In this document: positions 12,950 through 25,803 of the stretch, in pieces
Layout of the letters: every line of letters begins with the position of its first letter
Numbering within the stretch: the stretch's first letter is position 1
NCBI RefSeq assembly: GCF_964275005.1
Contig: NC_092699.1
Location: 24,254,481-24,318,480, forward strand
DNA length: 64,000 bases
Reading direction: 5' to 3'
From: Diadema setosum
Taxonomy: Eukaryota > Echinodermata > Echinoidea > Diadematoida > Diadematidae
Position numbers and translations under genes: made by a program
Notes under the pieces: model-generated
Told to the model about the DNA's origin: nothing
The model's input: the letters and a program-made list of their open reading frames with translations, nothing else
Databases searched by the model: none

Positions 12950-13433
12950 TTTTTCTTCTTTTTTTTTTAAGAATATTTTATTCTTCATCAATGGGAAGCA
13001 CGATGTACAAACAAATTCATACAAACCTCTCGACCAATTTCATAATCATTTTCATCAATGGAAACAAAATTTATACCGAAAACACTGATACATTTTTTCA
13101 CAATCCATATACACTACACATCTCTTTTTTCCCCATTATTTTTACACTCCTAATCCCTCATTCTCTTTTAATTTCATTCCTTCATTACAAGATACTTTCT
13201 TTTCAACATTCATTCAATCCAACTTTAAACATCAATATCCATTGATTTAAGTTTTAATATTCTTTAAAAAACAAACAAACACAAACCACCCCAACCACCC
13301 TTACCTCTGTCCATTCTCCCACTTACTACCCTACCCCATTGCCCTCCCTTCCAAATCCCCCCTCACCAACAAAACCTCAAAGACAACGAAAACATGATCA
13401 TGTCCTGACATACATTATATTATAACACATATT
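12950..13433 (-). mobile_element. LINE 3' end fragment with A-tail
   Basis: The stretch is strikingly G-poor on the plus strand. Read on the minus strand it is a G/T/A-rich 3' UTR-like sequence ending GAAGAATAAAATATTCTT plus a run of A (about 12952-12972), the layout of a reverse-transcribed 3' end. No RT frame remains. Family assignment is inference from tail structure only. Confidence 0.4.
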
Positions 13434-13807
13434 TCAATACAAGTGCGTGGAAAGGCATGTCCTGGTGGATGTGCAGTAGGCTCTACTCTATTAAACAAAA
13501 GCAAAAGCAAAACTTTATTAAACAAAAGCAAAATGGGTGTCATGATCGATGGGTGTAAACGTAGGCCTCAAATAAAAGTGGGCACTGCCACTGGATTACT
13601 TGCCGAGTCCAGGCAGGGAGGTGGCGATGCTGGGATCTAACGTGTGAGATGTCATTTTGCATTAACTTTCACATCTCTCACCTGTAATAATTTAGAATTG
13701 CAACTAATTGATTTGAGCACAAAGATTCCACAAGAATTTAATCCATACCTCCCACAGTGTTTCATGCAAACCGATAAGGGTGATAATGATATGATACTGA
13801 TGATAAT

Positions 13808-13979
13808 AAGCAAATAATCAACGTTGGTGAAGGTGATGGGACAAACTATCACTTCCGAGGCAATCTGGATGTAGCTATCTTTCCGAAGTGCAGCTGAGGA
13901 AAGATAGCATACACATTCAGATCGCCGAGGAAGTGATAGTTTGTCTCATTGCCTGAAACTAAAAGTTGATTATTTGCTT
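13808..13979. repeat. 172-bp imperfect palindrome
   Basis: The outer arms are AAGCAAATAATCAAC and GTTGATTATTTGCTT. The inner arms are CAAACTATCACTTCC with GGAAGTGATAGTTTG and GCTATCTTTCC with GGAAAGATAGC, leaving a ~12-nt loop near 13895. It could form a long hairpin. Confidence 0.8.
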
Positions 13980-14130
13980 TATATTCCACATCTAGGGTCC
14001 TAGAAATTCCCATTTTATTCCACATCTGAAACCGTTTTAGCTGTCTTTAGGTATCCTAGGGCTTAGGTTACGTGTGCGCGTAGACAGCAAAACAACGAAT
14101 TTGCTGCACGCACCGCGCGGCACCGAAGAC

Positions 14131-14198
14131 AAAGTGCGTCGCACTGTGTACTATCAAGTGACCTAGGTCACATGATAGTCCACAGTGCAACGCACTTT
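14131..14198. repeat. 68-bp near-perfect palindrome
   Basis: Starts AAAGTGCGTCGCACTGTG, is centred on GTGACCTAGGTCAC and ends CAGTGCAACGCACTTT. 31 of 34 base pairs match across the axis with no loop. It lies 3.9 kb upstream of the transporter start codon in a CpG-containing stretch. Confidence 0.85.
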
Positions 14199-17100
14199 TA
14201 TTTCGCGCGTACTCATCTTGCGTTAGGACTGTGTGGAGATCAGCGAAACAAAAGGGACTATCAACATAGAGTGTAACAAACTTCTTCTTAGGTGATGTGA
14301 TGGGCAAAACTACGCTTCATCACGTGATCAGCACTGGACCAATCCTATTGCAACATTCTTAGTATGTGGAATATAATGATAGATAGCTTGGCAGGCATAT
14401 TCAGAGAGAGAAGGTCAACTGGAAGTAGTAAGTAGTTAGTGCTAGTGGTCTAACGTAGACCTGGGCCTTCTGTTACGTACTGTGCAAGTTGTGTGCATGT
14501 TTCGACCAAGTCATCTCAGTATCTGTTGAGAGTTACCTGCTGCTTTACTAACCTAAACTTGAAGTTAGGTGTCCAACGCATCGACACTGTACATTGAAAC
14601 TGATACCTTTCTATCCCAATATAACATTACGCGTAAAGAACAGTCTTTCACGCTTGAGACTACGCACAGTGGTTAAAATTGCATTCTTCTTTTGGGATTT
14701 GATGATATCCAAATATTACTAAAAAACCTTATAATAGACAAGATCAACAGCAAAACATTGATACCATAAAGCACAGTAGTGGGGCACATGCTATCGAACC
14801 CATGATGGTGACTCAAATTTGCACGCACTGCTCAATTAGGGTATAATCTCACACCGATGATATAGAGCCTTAAAGTGCACGATTGCTAGAAAAACAACAT
14901 GTGCATTTCTTCTTGTTCCAAGTTAGTGCAGCCCTCTTGTATTTCACATACAATTGTCAATAAAGCGTATGGTAGGGGTGTTGGTTTCAAATTATGGCAC
15001 AACTGAATGAGTCAAAATAGCATGGAACCCACGCGTTTGAAGCAGTTAATATCTTGGAGCATGTACCACATGTCTAGCTGGAAATTTGCAGCCATGCTTG
15101 CTTGCTATTAATTCAGTTGACTGTGTGCTTAGCTCAATTTTAATCTTATGTTTGTAAACAAAACTTGTTTACTCAGTTATATGGAGTCAAATATTTTGAT
15201 AAAGGATGCCTCATTTTTACAAAGAAAATAAGAACGCAATAGATTTTGGCAGATGATAAGAAAAGACATTTCTGTGGTAATTGTACTGATGTTTGATCAA
15301 TCCCTTGATCCCTGTGTTATATCTTCTTCTTTTTTGAACAGTCAATTATCATCTTGCATGACTCTACAATAATATTAAAAGCCATCCCACCTGTAGGCCT
15401 GCACCTACCATACTTTTTGTAATTTTCATGCCTGATTAGTGTCACAATGGATTTAACACATTTTCCTTTGATGTTTATGCTTTAAGATATTAAAAGCATG
15501 CAGTTTGATCTGTGAAGTGTGAGGTCATGTGCCCCGATACCAGTTAATATTAGGGAGAATGGTGATGGCCGGTACTTTATGCAGATTTTGGTACAAGCAG
15601 AGCTGTGTTGCATACAGGTGTACTAACATTACAATGTAGCACAGTTTTTATTCAGACTCTGTATTTTTTATACTGGCATCTAAAAGAACTATGTGATGGT
15701 GATCCTGTACACCCCTTTTGTAGATTAGAGTGCTTCTTTCTAGATGCAAGTACTCAAAACATGATATGTGTAAAGTGATTGCCTTGAGCAACAGTGATCT
15801 ATGCAATCCCTGCAACTTTGTACGTCCTTGCAATTAATAATTTCTTTCTCATCCTCTTACATGCAGTGTTTATTTAGTTGTTGTTTTTTTCATTCTTTCC
15901 TGTCCAATCTGTTAGCGTGACACAGAAAAACCATGCCTCACATACTTGTCTTTCAGAATGCAAATTTACGTAGAATACCACAACTACCTGTAACTTGCTG
16001 CAAAGTGATTGAAGTAGAGCAAAATGTGATGGTAAATGTGATTTATATTGACTGCCACTTTACTGAGAATGAAACAGCATGTACAATGTAAACCACTCAC
16101 ACTGGCAGTCTTCCTGACTTTATATTTTGTCACCACTGGATATACAATTGTATGTTTCAAGGGCTTTTTGGATGACACTTACCAGGTATACAAAAATATA
16201 CCCTCTTGGAATATGTTCGTAAACCCTTTAATGTCTTTAGGTACTCCCTTTAACACTTTATTACCTTTGCACATTAGTCTTATAATGGGACAAAGCAAAC
16301 AAACAATAAGATATGATTGAACTGGTTACTTTGTGATGAGTTAGGTGATAAACTGGGGGGGGGGGGGGTAGGTCATCAGATGTCAGTTGCCCTTGATCTG
16401 AAAAAGGGTCAGATATCCAAGCAGTAAGTACTTATTATGGTCTTATTGATTCAAAGAGAAAATGTACTAGCAATACTAGCAAAGACTAATCATACGTGGA
16501 TTCAAAAGAAAATTGTCCAAAATACAATCCAAAGTTGGGAGAATATTGAGCAAAGATGACTTAAATACATGCAGATAAATGTCAGAAACATTACATCATG
16601 AAATTAAATCCTACTCTTTTGATTTCAGATGATGATGTAGACATCATGCTACCTTGATTGAAATATTGATACTTGAAATCTTATTTTTCAAGTCTTATAC
16701 ATATGCAGTAAAAATAATGGGTCCCCCTGCATTTGAGGAGCTGTGGCCAAGTAAACAAAGGCATGTTGTTGTTTTTGTTTTGTTTTTTTTTTGTTTTTTT
16801 GGTTTTTTTTTTTTTTTTTTTGGGGGGGGGGGGGGATTCACTATATTTGCACAATGACACATGTGCAGAATTTTACCTGTATAGTACACACGCATTACCT
16901 TGTTTTTGGTCAAGATTGGCCAGATATCAGTGGATTACTACTGGTTGTATCAGGGATCCAAATCAAGTAAAAAAAAAACACACACACACACACATTTTCA
17001 TGTTGCTTATAAATGCACTGTTTGCATGAAAGCAAATGGACGGATGCATACACAGGGACATTTTAAAGTTTTAAAATTGTCTGAATCATATAGAAAACAG

Positions 17101-17385
17101 TCCGGAAGTGATTTGGAGCATTTTCAAATTTAGACTGACCCACCTGACTGATTTAAACATTGACTGACAATCTAAACATTGTGCAGGAAGACCAGCCATC
17201 TCTTGAACTTTGTGCCCTCTGAAATTGAAAAATGATAAAGATCCTTTTATATTGTGTTGTGAAGATACATCATATTATCAATTGTTTGATTTTTTGTCAA
17301 AATTGCAAAGTGGCATCTAGATGATGTCACACATAATGATCTCGATTAAAACAGTAGGATCTGGTAAACATTGTCATGTTACACT
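14199..17385. other. Transporter upstream region, no coding exon
   Basis: This is either promoter-proximal DNA or 5' UTR intron. It holds a G-run (16357-16368) and a T-run abutting a G-run (about 16800-16834). No frame resembles a known protein. Confidence 0.45.
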
Positions 17386-17688
17386 CAGAGACTCCAACTC
17401 TCCCGTTTTCGACGGGAGATCTCCCGCCGAAAACCCATTTTTGCAAAATCTCCCGTTCTCCCGTTTGAGATCTAATTTCTCCCGCCCTGGCTCTTTGTCT
17501 CCCGTTGGAAGGGATTTCTCACTTATTTCTATCGTATGTTGAACAAATAAGCCTTAGATAGCACAAGAGATTATCTAGAACCCTAGGAAGTTTGCGCTTC
17601 GCACACATCAAGTTGGAGTCTCCCGTTTGCTAGGGGTTTCAGGCGGGAGAATCTCCAGATCAGAAGGTGCTTTGGGTTGGAGTCTCTG
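17386..17688. mobile_element. CAGAG...CTCTG short TIR element with 6-bp target duplication
   Basis: The ends are CAGAGACTCCAAC and GTTGGAGTCTCTG, flanked directly on both sides by TACACT (17380-17385 and 17689-17694). The interior is rich in CTCCCG and CGGGAG motifs that pair with each other. CAG/CTG ends suggest a hAT-like origin, although hAT duplications are usually 8 bp. It lies just upstream of the transporter start. Confidence 0.7.
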
Positions 17689-18064
17689 TACACTTACTAT
17701 TGACATGGAAAATTTCATACGTCAGGTGGTGATATTACTGTTGAGATAGAGCATTCACAACATTTGCCAGACAGTTGAGAAAAAAAAAACTAAAGGAAGA
17801 TTTTGACAAACACAACACATGTAGGTGATACACTGTTACCATATCACCTAAATATACTCTGATTTGTCCTGTGATGCATTATGTAAGGCTGATTGAGTAA
17901 CAACCCCAAATTTGGTGCATCAATGTTTGTCATTTCATGTTCCAAGCCTTTGCAAATACTGTAGTTCAAAAGCATTACATTGTACACAATTGTGTCATAA
18001 TTGTTCTAATTCTCAATTTAACATTTCATTAAATATGCAGAATAAGAATGAAAGTGACCACAGG

Positions 18065-18812
18065 ATGGCTGAACAGCATCAGTTACCGGACAATGATTTC
18101 AGGACTTCTTTAGATTTGAAATTCATAGATTCAAGTATGGAGGATTTTAGAACTTCCTGTACATCTGAAAGTAACAATTTCAGTGACATGGACACATTCA
18201 TCAAGTGTGGTTCTACCAGACGACGCTCATCTTTCCCGTCAGTTGCCGTGGAAACCGAGAATGATCAAGGAGAAACCCAAATGTTGTGCAGCAACAATAT
18301 ACTGTCTAAGACTGCTGGGATGAAGCAGTTTGCGAAATCTACGGGGTTGTTGCCCACGAGCGCTCCCAGCGAGAATTTTCCCAGTCGTCTTCTGGCACCA
18401 AGTCATCACGTCCCCATGGGGAGCATGCTGAACATCGCCAGTGAGAAGCTGGCAGAGGCGCAGTCCAAGGACTGGTCTCTGCCCCAGATGCAGCCCCCCA
18501 GGAAATTCCTCAAGCTCCTGCAGCAGTCCTCGGTACAGTTTGGCATGGAATTCTGCTACGCCACTGAGGGGGCTCTGGTCACGCCCATACTCCTCCAACT
18601 TGGCCTCCCGAACCACCTGTACGGGCTAGCCTGGTTTCTTGCCCCCATCCTCAGCCTCATTTTTGCCCCTCTCATCGGGTCTTCCAGTGACCGTTGCCCC
18701 AGCCCATGGGGACGGAGGAGGCCCTTTATCCTTGTCTTCAGTATTGGAGCGGTCATTGGGACTGGACTATACCTCTATGGGGGAGAAATTGGCGACCTCA
18801 TTGACTCAAGCT
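18065..18812 (+). CDS. SLC45-like exon 1 (first coding exon)
   Basis: Encodes residues 1-249 and the first base of codon 250. It holds the polar N-terminus, TM1-TM2 and the [13 protein letters not shown] signature between TM2 and TM3. The donor is CT|GTGAGA at 18812/18813. The frame stays open upstream to about 17912 but without a good ATG except at 18035. A plausible acceptor (pyrimidine-rich stretch then ATGCAG) ends at 18040, so the 5' UTR probably continues in an upstream noncoding exon and translation starts at 18065. Confidence 0.9.
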
Positions 18813-21800
18813 GTGAGAACAATCTTATATTCAGTTTATATTTGTAGCTTAAAAAGGATTGGAATAAATGCAATGTTTGGAGCTGCTGGGGAAGCTTTGC
18901 ATTATGTATCTTCATGTACATGTAGACAATAGAACAATGTGGCTTTTGTCAAAGTTAGCCTTTCTATGAAATGTGAAGCAGAAACCTCTTCAGTTTGTCT
19001 AATGAATGTATCACGTTGGAGTTCCAACAGTGGAATTGAAGTTCTAGCTACAGTCTCTGATAAAGTTTTTAAAGGGAAATTTAATCCTGATATGATGTTA
19101 CTTTGTATGAAACAAGAGATATCAGAAAAGTAAATCAGTGAAAATTCTAGGAAAGAATAGCACACATAAAAAAGAAGTTATGGATAATGAAAGCTTTGAG
19201 AGTAAGGCAACTGGGCAACTCTGTGTGATCTGCTTGGGGGCATTTCATGAAGCGTTTTTTCCGACAAATTTGTCAGACGAATTTGCTCTCAGCCAATCAG
19301 ATGCAAGGAGTTCAGTAGCTTATAACAGCTTGTCAGAAAAAAAATATCTCAACAAAAGGCTTTGTGAAATGCCTCCCCCCCCCCCCCCCCAGGTGTTGGG
19401 CAGCTCTCCATTTGATTTGTCCATGAAATGTCACCAATTTTTCATGAGGACATGAATGATCTTTTCAACATGTGTCATTGCAACTTTTGCTTTGCTTGCA
19501 GCCACAACTTGGGGTATAGCTATCACAGTGATAGGGGTGGTGTTGACCGACTTTGCTGCCCAAAGCTGCAGTACCCCCTTCATGGCCTATCTCGTAGACG
19601 TCTGCAATGCCGACGACCTGAAAAGGGTCCTGAGTATGACGTGTGCTATGGGAGGTAAGATTGTCTCATGTTTGTCTCAAAAAGAAACAAATTAACCCTT
19701 TCTACGTGTATGCCGACTCTTTGAATAGTGTATGCAATGCTATGGGTTTTCTGTGGCAATTTGCACTGAAAGAACAAAAGTGGCTGAGAAGCGAATTTCT
19801 GCTGCAGGTAAGCAACAGTGACATGGAAATACTTTGCTGAAAGTTTTGTGTCACCACATCCACAGAGCCATTCAAATCTTTTATAGGGTTGGATACTAAA
19901 GATGACTTGTATACAGCAAATGCTTCAGGAGAAACTGCGTCAGTTTTTAACCAATATTTGTGAGACCTTCAATAATGTCCATGTCACATACTTTGCACCT
20001 ACATGTGTATCAACAAAGTTTGCCCTTGAAGGGAACTTGTCTCAAAATACAAGTAATCAAGAGCAGTTCATGATCATCACCAATTTCAAAAGGCCTAGAA
20101 AGCTCAAATACAGTACATTATCTCATCAACCATGAAGGTGATAAAAATGAGAGTTATGTTAGCCAAAAATATGCCACTTATTATACAAATACACATAGTT
20201 TCTTCTTCTTTTTTTCTACTGGTAAGTGTTCTAGAAAAAGAATATTTATGTTATTTGAGGATAAATTTTAATGAACAAAATCAGTCAGTTGTGTTATCAG
20301 TCTAAGTATTTATTGTTAAAAAGGGATAATTTCATTTTATCCTTCTTGTAGAAAAGTATATAATTGATAGCATTCCACAACATTAAGATTGATGGTAAGC
20401 ACTGAAGATGGCATAACGAGAGTTCCTTGGGAATCCCAAACCTTATTTTCACAATAAAGACTGCACTGTCATCACACCAGCTGCATGCATACATTGTCAC
20501 ACATGTTAGTTTGCCCTAATATATACAAGCATTCTTTGTATCGTTATGGCCAAATATCTTCAGTGTATGCAGTGAAGAGGTTGTACAGTCTGGATGGTAT
20601 TGTATGTAAATACTCTCCAATTGTCTGCTGGTCTCTTCCTGCAGGGTGATTGTCAAATTGTGCAAGTTCCACAGTAACATCTATACTTTGGACTTTGACA
20701 TGTCATTATTTTCCAGTAGTGTACAATGTAGCCTTGACCAAAACATAATCACTTTTATCAAAAAGAGAGAAGAAAGAAGGGGATGAATTTAGAGAGAAAG
20801 GAACAATCTTATTTACTAGGTAATGGCTCTTCCTAATGTCAGTTAACAATTATTCTTGACAGAATAAAAGTTTAAGATCAAGGTAATAAGGCTAAAGCAC
20901 TCGTGTCTTTCAGGTCTTGGTGGTGGTCTTGGTTACATCTGCATCGCCATAGACTGGGAGAAAACTCCTGTCGGCAAGGCTCTCGGAAGCCAGTACCAGG
21001 TCATCTTCCTCCTGAACATCCTCGCTTTTGCCGTGCCGATGATCCTTACCTTGACGAGTATACCAGAGACACCCCTGGGAAGTTCTTTGTCCTCATCAGC
21101 CCCAACTCCCAGCACCCCGAGCGAGGCGGAGTCGACATCAGAACACAGACCCTTACAGGAAACTAAAGCCTCCAATTCCAGGTCGAAATTTGGCAAGAAA
21201 TGTCCCTTTCCCAGGGGCAAAAAGATAAGGGAAACAAAGACAAAGAGAACTGTGGATGCCAAGGGTTCGAGTGGTGGATTAAAGGGGCGCTTCCATAAGA
21301 AGTCAATATTTTCTAGCAAGAGTGGTTGTGACACAAAGAATAGAGATGAGACTGAACCGTTACGTACGAATGCACCTAACATAGCCAGTGAGAGTATAAA
21401 CGGGACAACGAAGAGATACGAACAGCTTATACCCAACATACCCAATGGCATCTGTAGCAGCGGCGATAGTAGTTCGGTCAGTCCGAAGTGGACAGTGAGT
21501 AACACTAAGGCCTTGGACGGTAGACTCCCTGCCCCAAACGGTCACTTAGGCTCCGAGTGTGTAGTGAAGATCCAGTTGACCGACCAACAAGAATCATTCC
21601 GTGTTAAATCATTTAAAATAAGGGAAGGATATGAAAACGGCCGCATCCCAGCGTCCCGCAGCGAACCTCTCATCAGCCAGCAAGACCCCGTCGCAGAGGC
21701 CGTGTGCACTGGCACTGACGATGGTATTGAAGGGGAAGAAGAGTGCAGTGAGGAGGATAGTGATAAAAACAGCGCACCGCAATCCTGTGTCAGTCTGCTA

Positions 21801-24800
21801 CACTCGGTTTTCTGCATGCCAAAGCAGCTGGTGTTCCTCTGCATCACAAATTTCTTCGGCTGGGCTGGAATGAACATCGCTCTGGTCTTCTACACCGACT
21901 TTGTCGCCCAGGCAGTGTACAATGGTAAATCACCTCATTATTTCCATTAAAACCCTTCAATTTACTTACCTCAGTAAGTGCGGTTTTGTTTTCTTTTTTC
22001 TTTCAATTGCTTCTTCTTTACTTTTAGATAAAGTTATCCTACAGTGTATCTGGAATGGCTAGTCTTAAAGGTAGGGGATACCTTTTACAGACCTCCCAAA
22101 ATGCAGCAAAACATTAAATATGAACCTCAGGGTTGATGTGAAATTCGGCGAACATATTCTCCGTAACTTACGCCGGCAGCGTATCACCGCAAACATAAGA
22201 TTTCATACAGACACAATAGCTTCCAGTCTGTATATTACTTCTCTTTTCTTTTTCTCTTTTTTTTGTGCGGAAACGAGAGTCAAAATTGAGGTACAATTAT
22301 ATGCCTACACTGTATGTGAGGTTGTGATTGCTTTTGAATTGATAATACCATACTTTGTACTATATTGATTTAAAACTATCCCATTTTTCATACTGTCGAT
22401 CACAGCTGACGGATATCTGATGACCCCCCCAGCAAATCACCTGTCATAACTCGTCTTAAAGTGGCAAAATCCTTGTATTTCATTTATTTGATGTTCAGTT
22501 TTATAAAGCAAAGGGTGTATGATCTACAAGTACCATTGATTGTACATGTTGGGATACAAATCATGCCTACTTGCCTTGCACAATGAACTTCAGCATGGCA
22601 GGGTTATGGTTAGCTCATGAAGCTCTTGTTTACGTATATAATAAATATCTTAGAGATTAAAGTCCAAATTGGTCACTGTTTACAGACCATAAGGTCATCC
22701 AGGCAAAAGTTCACTGGTGCAAAAGAGCAAAAGTTCACTGGCTATCTTGTCAATTGTCCATTGTACATTGTACAATGATTAAAATAGCTATGTACGTTGT
22801 ACAAATACGATATGCATGTATGTGACCTTGCTTCACAGAACTAACAATATGTCACCAAAATAGAAACTTCATGTTGTTTTGTTTTGTTTTTGTTTTTTTA
22901 TTAGAAGTTAAGGTCAGTTCTATACTATGAAGTGGAACAAGATAACTGATCAAAATTGAATTGCTATTCATCCACTAATATTGTTGAAATGCTGCATTTT
23001 AGAAAGGGCTTTGATTTATCACCCTTTAAAGTCATAGCAACTGAAGATTCTGTGCATAATGACCTATTTTTCCCTGGGAGGTACAGCAACATTACTCTCA
23101 TTTCAACAACTTTCTAAATTATGCAAAATAGATCACTGCACCTTTATTTTTGTCTTTTAGGTTATGCTTATTTGAAAGCCTATTAAGACTTCACCAGGAG
23201 ACAAAAATAATCCTTACATACTTTTGCTAACCTTTGACTTTTTTTCAATCTGTTATATAGTCTATATGAAAACAATAAAGATAGTCTCAAGCATTAAACT
23301 TTTTTTTTCAGCAAATTGGTGTTTTGGATGATCAATGGACATTTTGTACTTTGTCATGAGCATACATGTGTATCTGCAAAGATCTTGAAAGAAAATCATC
23401 TACTCACAAGTGAAAGTAACAATGAGGAAACAATGTCACAAGATGGAAAGTGATGTCATTGGGAACCTTGTCCATGATTTAAGTGAATGCTGTATCGAAA
23501 AGACATGGGGCAATGGCCTTGAATATTTATAGAGGGAGTGAAAGTTCATTCATTCCCAAGGTCTGGCTTCATTGAAGGGGAATTCTAAGACCAGTTAGAA
23601 GTTAATTTAATAAGAAAGAATAGAATTTTGCAAGCACAGCATTAAAAAAAAAATGATCAAAATCTGTTATTGGGGAGATAATTGTTAAGTTAGTGTTATC
23701 AACCTGTTTTGGCAGTGTGTCGAGTGGACTTTTCTCTCAATCTCTCTCATATCCACACTTACAAACATAATGGACTGGTGTAGAAATCTACATCCCTATA
23801 TCGAAAATTGGAACAGCAGAGTTACAGTGCTATTATGCATCAGGTTATTCCTTGTGATATTTACAATTTATTGAGCAATTTGTTCGCATAGTCAGGGTAC
23901 ATGGTAATGTATTGTGAAAATTACTGTATACACAGTGTACATGTCTTCTCCCAGTCGTGTTAGGATTTTTAAGTCAACTGGAATTGAACTGTGTTAAAGG
24001 AATGTCACTTCATGCTCGAGCTGGCTTTGATAAAGAAAATTGTTAAACAAGTAGAAAGCAAGAGTTCATTCAAATCTAATGAAGGAGTTTTAAAAGTTAC
24101 AAGCAAGTGTATCTTCACTAAAGAGAGGATTTATCAAAGACATATTAGGCGTGGTCAGACTGGCAAAAGATCGAGAAGTTTAAGATCGCGATCTTTAAGA
24201 TCTCGAAGTTTTGCCAGTTGACCGCAAACTTCCAGCGAAACTTCCTGGGAAACTTCCCGATATGTTTGCAGGGGGTGCCTCCGAAAGTGCGAGGCCATTG
24301 TCATGTATAGATGTGCATTGTTACGTCACAATCAGTAGCCATCGGACGGCGCACTCTTTCTTGCGCGCGTACCAATGGCCCAAACTTCGCGATCTTAAAC
24401 TTCTCGATCTTTTGCCAGTCTGACCGCGCCTGTAGATGCAAAAACAAAATGAGGTGATGTAATCATTTACAACTCGTGCATGGTTGCACAAGTTTGGGCT
24501 CTGTAAAATAATTTTCAGAAATAATTTAGCACTGTGAATCCTTTTTAAGAAAAAAAAAATCATATTTTATTATGCAACATCTCTGGAATAAACTGACTGA
24601 AAGATGTAGAAATTATATATTTAATTGCCTCACTTTGAATTGTTTTGAAACAAGGGAAATTTATTTGGCTACATGTATGTTCACAAGTTTATGACTTAAT
24701 CAGCTTTTAACATGATCACTTCTAATAATTTGCATTAATTATCAGATAATGACCAGTATTACTGTTTAATAAAAATGTATGCATGTGAAGGTTAAAACCA

Positions 24801-25711
24801 CCAAAATTGTAATCATGCTCTCTTTTTAGCCTACTTTGCTCTTCTATTTACTTAGTGCATAGTTTAGGTTTATCAATGAAATCTTTAATGTGGAGATGAG
24901 CTCCTAGTTAATGCTCTTTATTTCCCTGGCAATTAGTCAGCAAAGCATACAAATGCTATTGACATAATTTGTGGTGTTCACAGTGTTCATAATTGTGTGC
25001 ACAAAAGGTTAATGAAGGGCTTTAGTGAGTCTGGACCACTGCCCTCTGGCATTTTCTTACTTCATTGGTGGTTTACCTCTGATGTATGTCACTTTGATCT
25101 CCTCCTCTTCCTCCTCCTCCTCCTTCTCCTCCTCCTCTGCTCCCTCTTCCTCCTCCTTCTCCTCCACCTCCTCGTCCTCCTCCTCCTCCTTCTCCTTCTC
25201 ATCCACCTCCTCTTCCTCCTCCTCCTTCTCCACCTCCTCCTCCTCCACCTCCACCTCTCCTCCTCCTCCACTTCCTCCTCCTACCCCTCCTCCTTCTCCT
25301 ACCCCTCCTCCCCTCCTCCTCTTTCACCTTTTTCTCTTCCTCCTCTCCTCCTCTTCCTCCCCTCATCCTTCTCCACCACCTTCTCCTCCTCCACCTCCCC
25401 TCCTCCTCTTCCTCTTCCTCTTCCTCCTCCCCTTCCCCTTCTCCTCCTCCTCCTCCTCTCACTTTTACACCACCTCCTGCTCATGCTCATCCTCCTAATT
25501 CTCCTCCTCCTCCTCCTTTTACTCCATCAGGTGACCCTAGTGCTCCTCCAGACTCTGAGGATTACCTTCGCTATGAGGAAGGTGTCCAGATGGGAAGCTG
25601 GGGTCTGTGCATCTATGCTTTTTTCTCCTCAGCAGTTGGATGTAAGTATGCATTTCTTACTAATGACTACATTACCCTGGTATGGAGCCATGCATGTTAA
25701 GATTTAAAATT

Positions 25712-25803
<92 letters not shown>

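Noticed and set aside
18239-18616. 125-codon minus-strand frame inside exon 1
   Set aside because: Antisense shadow of real coding sequence.
20933-21505. 190-codon minus-strand frame inside exon 3
   Set aside because: Antisense shadow of the transporter exon, with no family resemblance.
24997-25707. Long Leu/Ser/Pro-rich frames, and Glu/Arg-rich frames on the other strand
   Set aside because: Translations of the pyrimidine tract before exon 4; only 25531-25641 in the transporter frame is coding.
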